Of a stretch of DNA of 6,596 nt, positions 5,255 through 6,596 are shown piece by piece. The stretch is from JBIOWF01 sp044868295 (GTDB taxonomy: Bacteria > Actinomycetota > Actinomycetes > Streptosporangiales > Streptosporangiaceae), in contig JBIOWF010000336.1 of assembly GCA_044868295.1 (NCBI GenBank), positions 1 through 6,596 of the forward strand, given 5' to 3'. How positions within the stretch are numbered: position 1 is the first letter of the stretch; the number at the start of each line of letters is the position of its first letter. Both the position numbers and the translations under genes were made by a program. The notes beneath the pieces are model-generated. The model saw only the letters and a program-made list of their open reading frames with translations. It did not search any database and was not told where the DNA came from.

Positions 5255-6523
5255 ATGGCGCAGGGAGATCCACTGATGATCAACTGGCCCGCCTTTCGCG
5301 GCGGATATGCCAACCTTGGGAGCGTGGTCAGCATCGGCGGTGGAACCGCCAACACGACGAGCTTGCTCCGTGTGATGAACGAGCGAGCGGTGTTCGCGGA
5401 GATCTTCCGGCTGGGCAAGGTTTCCCGCCCCGAGCTCGCCCAGGCCACCGGCCTGTCCAAGCCCACGATCTCGGTCGCCCTGGCAGACCTGGAGCGTGCC
5501 AGGCTGGTCCGGCCCATCGGCCTGCGCACCGGCAACGCCGGCCGCGCGGCGCTCCTTTACGAGATCCGCCCGCAGGCCGGCTGGGTGCTGGCGGTCGACA
5601 TCGGCCGTTCCTACGTTCGGCTCGCCCTCGCGGACCTGGTCGGCGACATCGTCGCCCGTCGGGACGAGCCCTCGCGGGCCGAGAGCCGCGACGACCTGAT
5701 CGCCCAGCTCACCGAGATAACGGCCGAGCTCAGCGCGGAGGCGGGGCTGGGCTCCGGCGACATCACGCTCACCGTGTTCGGCACCCCCGGCATCCACGAC
5801 AAGGAGACGGGCGCGCTGCGGCTCGCCCCCAACCTTCCCGGATGGGAGCAGGCGGGCACCGTCGAGAGACTCGCCGAGGTCTCCGGTTCTCCGTACGTGC
5901 TGGAGAACGACGTCGATCTCGCAGCGGTGGGGGAGGGCGCCTACGGCCTGGGCCAGGGCCTGTCCCACTTCGTCTTCGTGTCCATCGGCACCGGCATCGG
6001 CATGGGCATCGTCATCGACGGCAAGCTTTACCGCGGCTCACAGGGGGCGGCGGGAGAGATCTCCTACCTGCCTGTGGGAGAGGGCGACCCGCTGGTCGAC
6101 CAGGGCCGCGGCATGTTCGAGTCGGTCGCCTCCGCGGACGGTGTGGTCGCCGCCGCAGTACGGCTCGGCATGATGGCCGCCACCGCGAAGGACGTCTTCG
6201 ACGCGGCCCGGAAGGGCGACGAGACCGCTCTGCGGGTCGTGGCCGCCGAGGTCGACCACGTGGCGCATGCCCTCGCGGGGGTGGCCGCGGTGCTCGACCC
6301 GGAGCTGGTGGTGCTGGGCGGCGGCATCGGCACGCAGGCCGGCGACCTCCTGATCACCCGCGTGGCCGAACGCTTGAAAACCCTGGTCGCGCTGCGCCCG
6401 CCCCGGATCGAGACATCGACTCTGGGCGTCGACGCGGTGCTGCTCGGCGCGTTGGCCGTCGGCCTGACCACAGCACGTGATCTGGTCTTCGATCGGGCCG
6501 TCGCCATGACGCCGCCCGGATGA
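5255..6523 (+). CDS. ROK-family transcriptional regulator (Rok7B7/XylR-like)
   Basis: This is a sugar-responsive DNA-binding protein of 422 residues from ATG 5255, which has GGAGGA at 5245-5250. ATG 5276 with AGGGAG at 5262-5267 is an equally good start and would remove seven residues. A winged helix-turn-helix lies at about 41-90 (SRPELAQATGLSKPTISVAL at 57-76), followed by an ASKHA/ROK sugar-binding fold. Visible are VDIGRS (114-119) in the phosphate-1 region, LENDVDLAAVGEG (216-228) with Asp219 at the sugar/catalytic position, and the ROK signature near 240-271 (VSIGTGIGMG). The usual GEIGH histidine is Tyr271 (GEISY), and the Cys-rich zinc loop that follows in Mlc, NagC and ROK kinases is absent (VGEGDPLVDQGRG). 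Divergence from xylFGH matches the rok7B7 (SCO6008) locus of S. coelicolor. Control of the importer by a pentose-type ligand is likely but inferred. Confidence 0.93.
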   Translation: MAQGDPLMINWPAFRGGYANLGSVVSIGGGTANTTSLLRVMNERAVFAEIFRLGKVSRPELAQATGLSKPTISVALADLERARLVRPIGLRTGNAGRAALLYEIRPQAGWVLAVDIGRSYVRLALADLVGDIVARRDEPSRAESRDDLIAQLTEITAELSAEAGLGSGDITLTVFGTPGIHDKETGALRLAPNLPGWEQAGTVERLAEVSGSPYVLENDVDLAAVGEGAYGLGQGLSHFVFVSIGTGIGMGIVIDGKLYRGSQGAAGEISYLPVGEGDPLVDQGRGMFESVASADGVVAAAVRLGMMAATAKDVFDAARKGDETALRVVAAEVDHVAHALAGVAAVLDPELVVLGGGIGTQAGDLLITRVAERLKTLVALRPPRIETSTLGVDAVLLGALAVGLTTARDLVFDRAVAMTPPG

Positions 6524-6570
6524 GCCTTGGCGCCGCCCGGATGAGTCGTTCATGACGTCGCCCGGATGAT
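6505..6570 (+). repeat. Three tandem-like copies of the ROK gene 3' end
   Basis: CATGACGCCGCCCGGATGA (6505-6523), which contains the last codons and stop of the ROK gene, recurs with one change at 6551-6569. A shorter copy, CGCCGCCCGGATGAG, lies at 6531-6545. The starts of the 15-base core are at 6510, 6531 and 6556. The two outer copies each retain the TGA. No terminator hairpin is evident between the ROK stop and the window end. Confidence 0.85.
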
Positions 6571-6596
6571 GAGACCGATGTTCGATCTTCGAGACG

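Noticed and set aside
5151..5273. Longer N-terminus for the binding protein (403 residues)
   Set aside because: It would cross the AT-rich promoter and the ribosome site and place 41 residues before a clear signal peptide.
6578..6596. Possible start of another gene (ATG at 6578, MFDLRD)
   Set aside because: Only six codons are visible and there is no convincing ribosome site, so it cannot be supported.

Overview
The window is high-GC DNA with strongly G/C-biased third codon positions and actinobacterial-type genes. These include a long ACT-domain SerA, a XylFGH-type sugar ABC importer, and a divergent ROK regulator in the same arrangement as the Streptomyces coelicolor rok7B7/xylFGH locus. 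An actinomycete is very likely. Genus cannot be fixed from this window, and family placement (streptomycete or streptosporangial type) is only a guess.

Layout: (1) 1-1470, plus strand: serA, cut at its 5' end by the window edge, followed by a strong hairpin at 1537-1576. (2) 1577-2119: an unusual stretch without a large gene. It holds a compact inverted-repeat operator candidate, a run of predicted RNA hairpins, degenerate direct repeats, a 38-codon ORF (1902-2018) that looks like a real small gene, and two adjoining hexanucleotide arrays (GCCACC x5, then GGCGAG x10). The second array is a textbook G-quadruplex motif. (3) 2120-5150, minus strand: a three-gene operon transcribed as solute-binding lipoprotein (xylF-like), single-domain ATPase (xylG-like), then permease (xylH-like). 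(4) 5151-5254: an AT-rich divergent control region. (5) 5255-6523, plus strand: a ROK-family repressor. (6) 6524-6596: a short tail carrying extra copies of the repressor's 3' end.

How it works together: the lipoprotein would capture a pentose or related sugar outside the membrane, and the permease and ATPase would import it. The divergent ROK protein probably senses a sugar and controls the shared promoter region. No xylose isomerase or xylulokinase is present, so catabolism must be encoded elsewhere. SerA belongs to serine biosynthesis and is functionally unrelated. The main unexplained signals are the small ORF with its structured leader, the G-quadruplex array between convergent genes, and local duplications of gene 3' ends at both xylH and the ROK gene.
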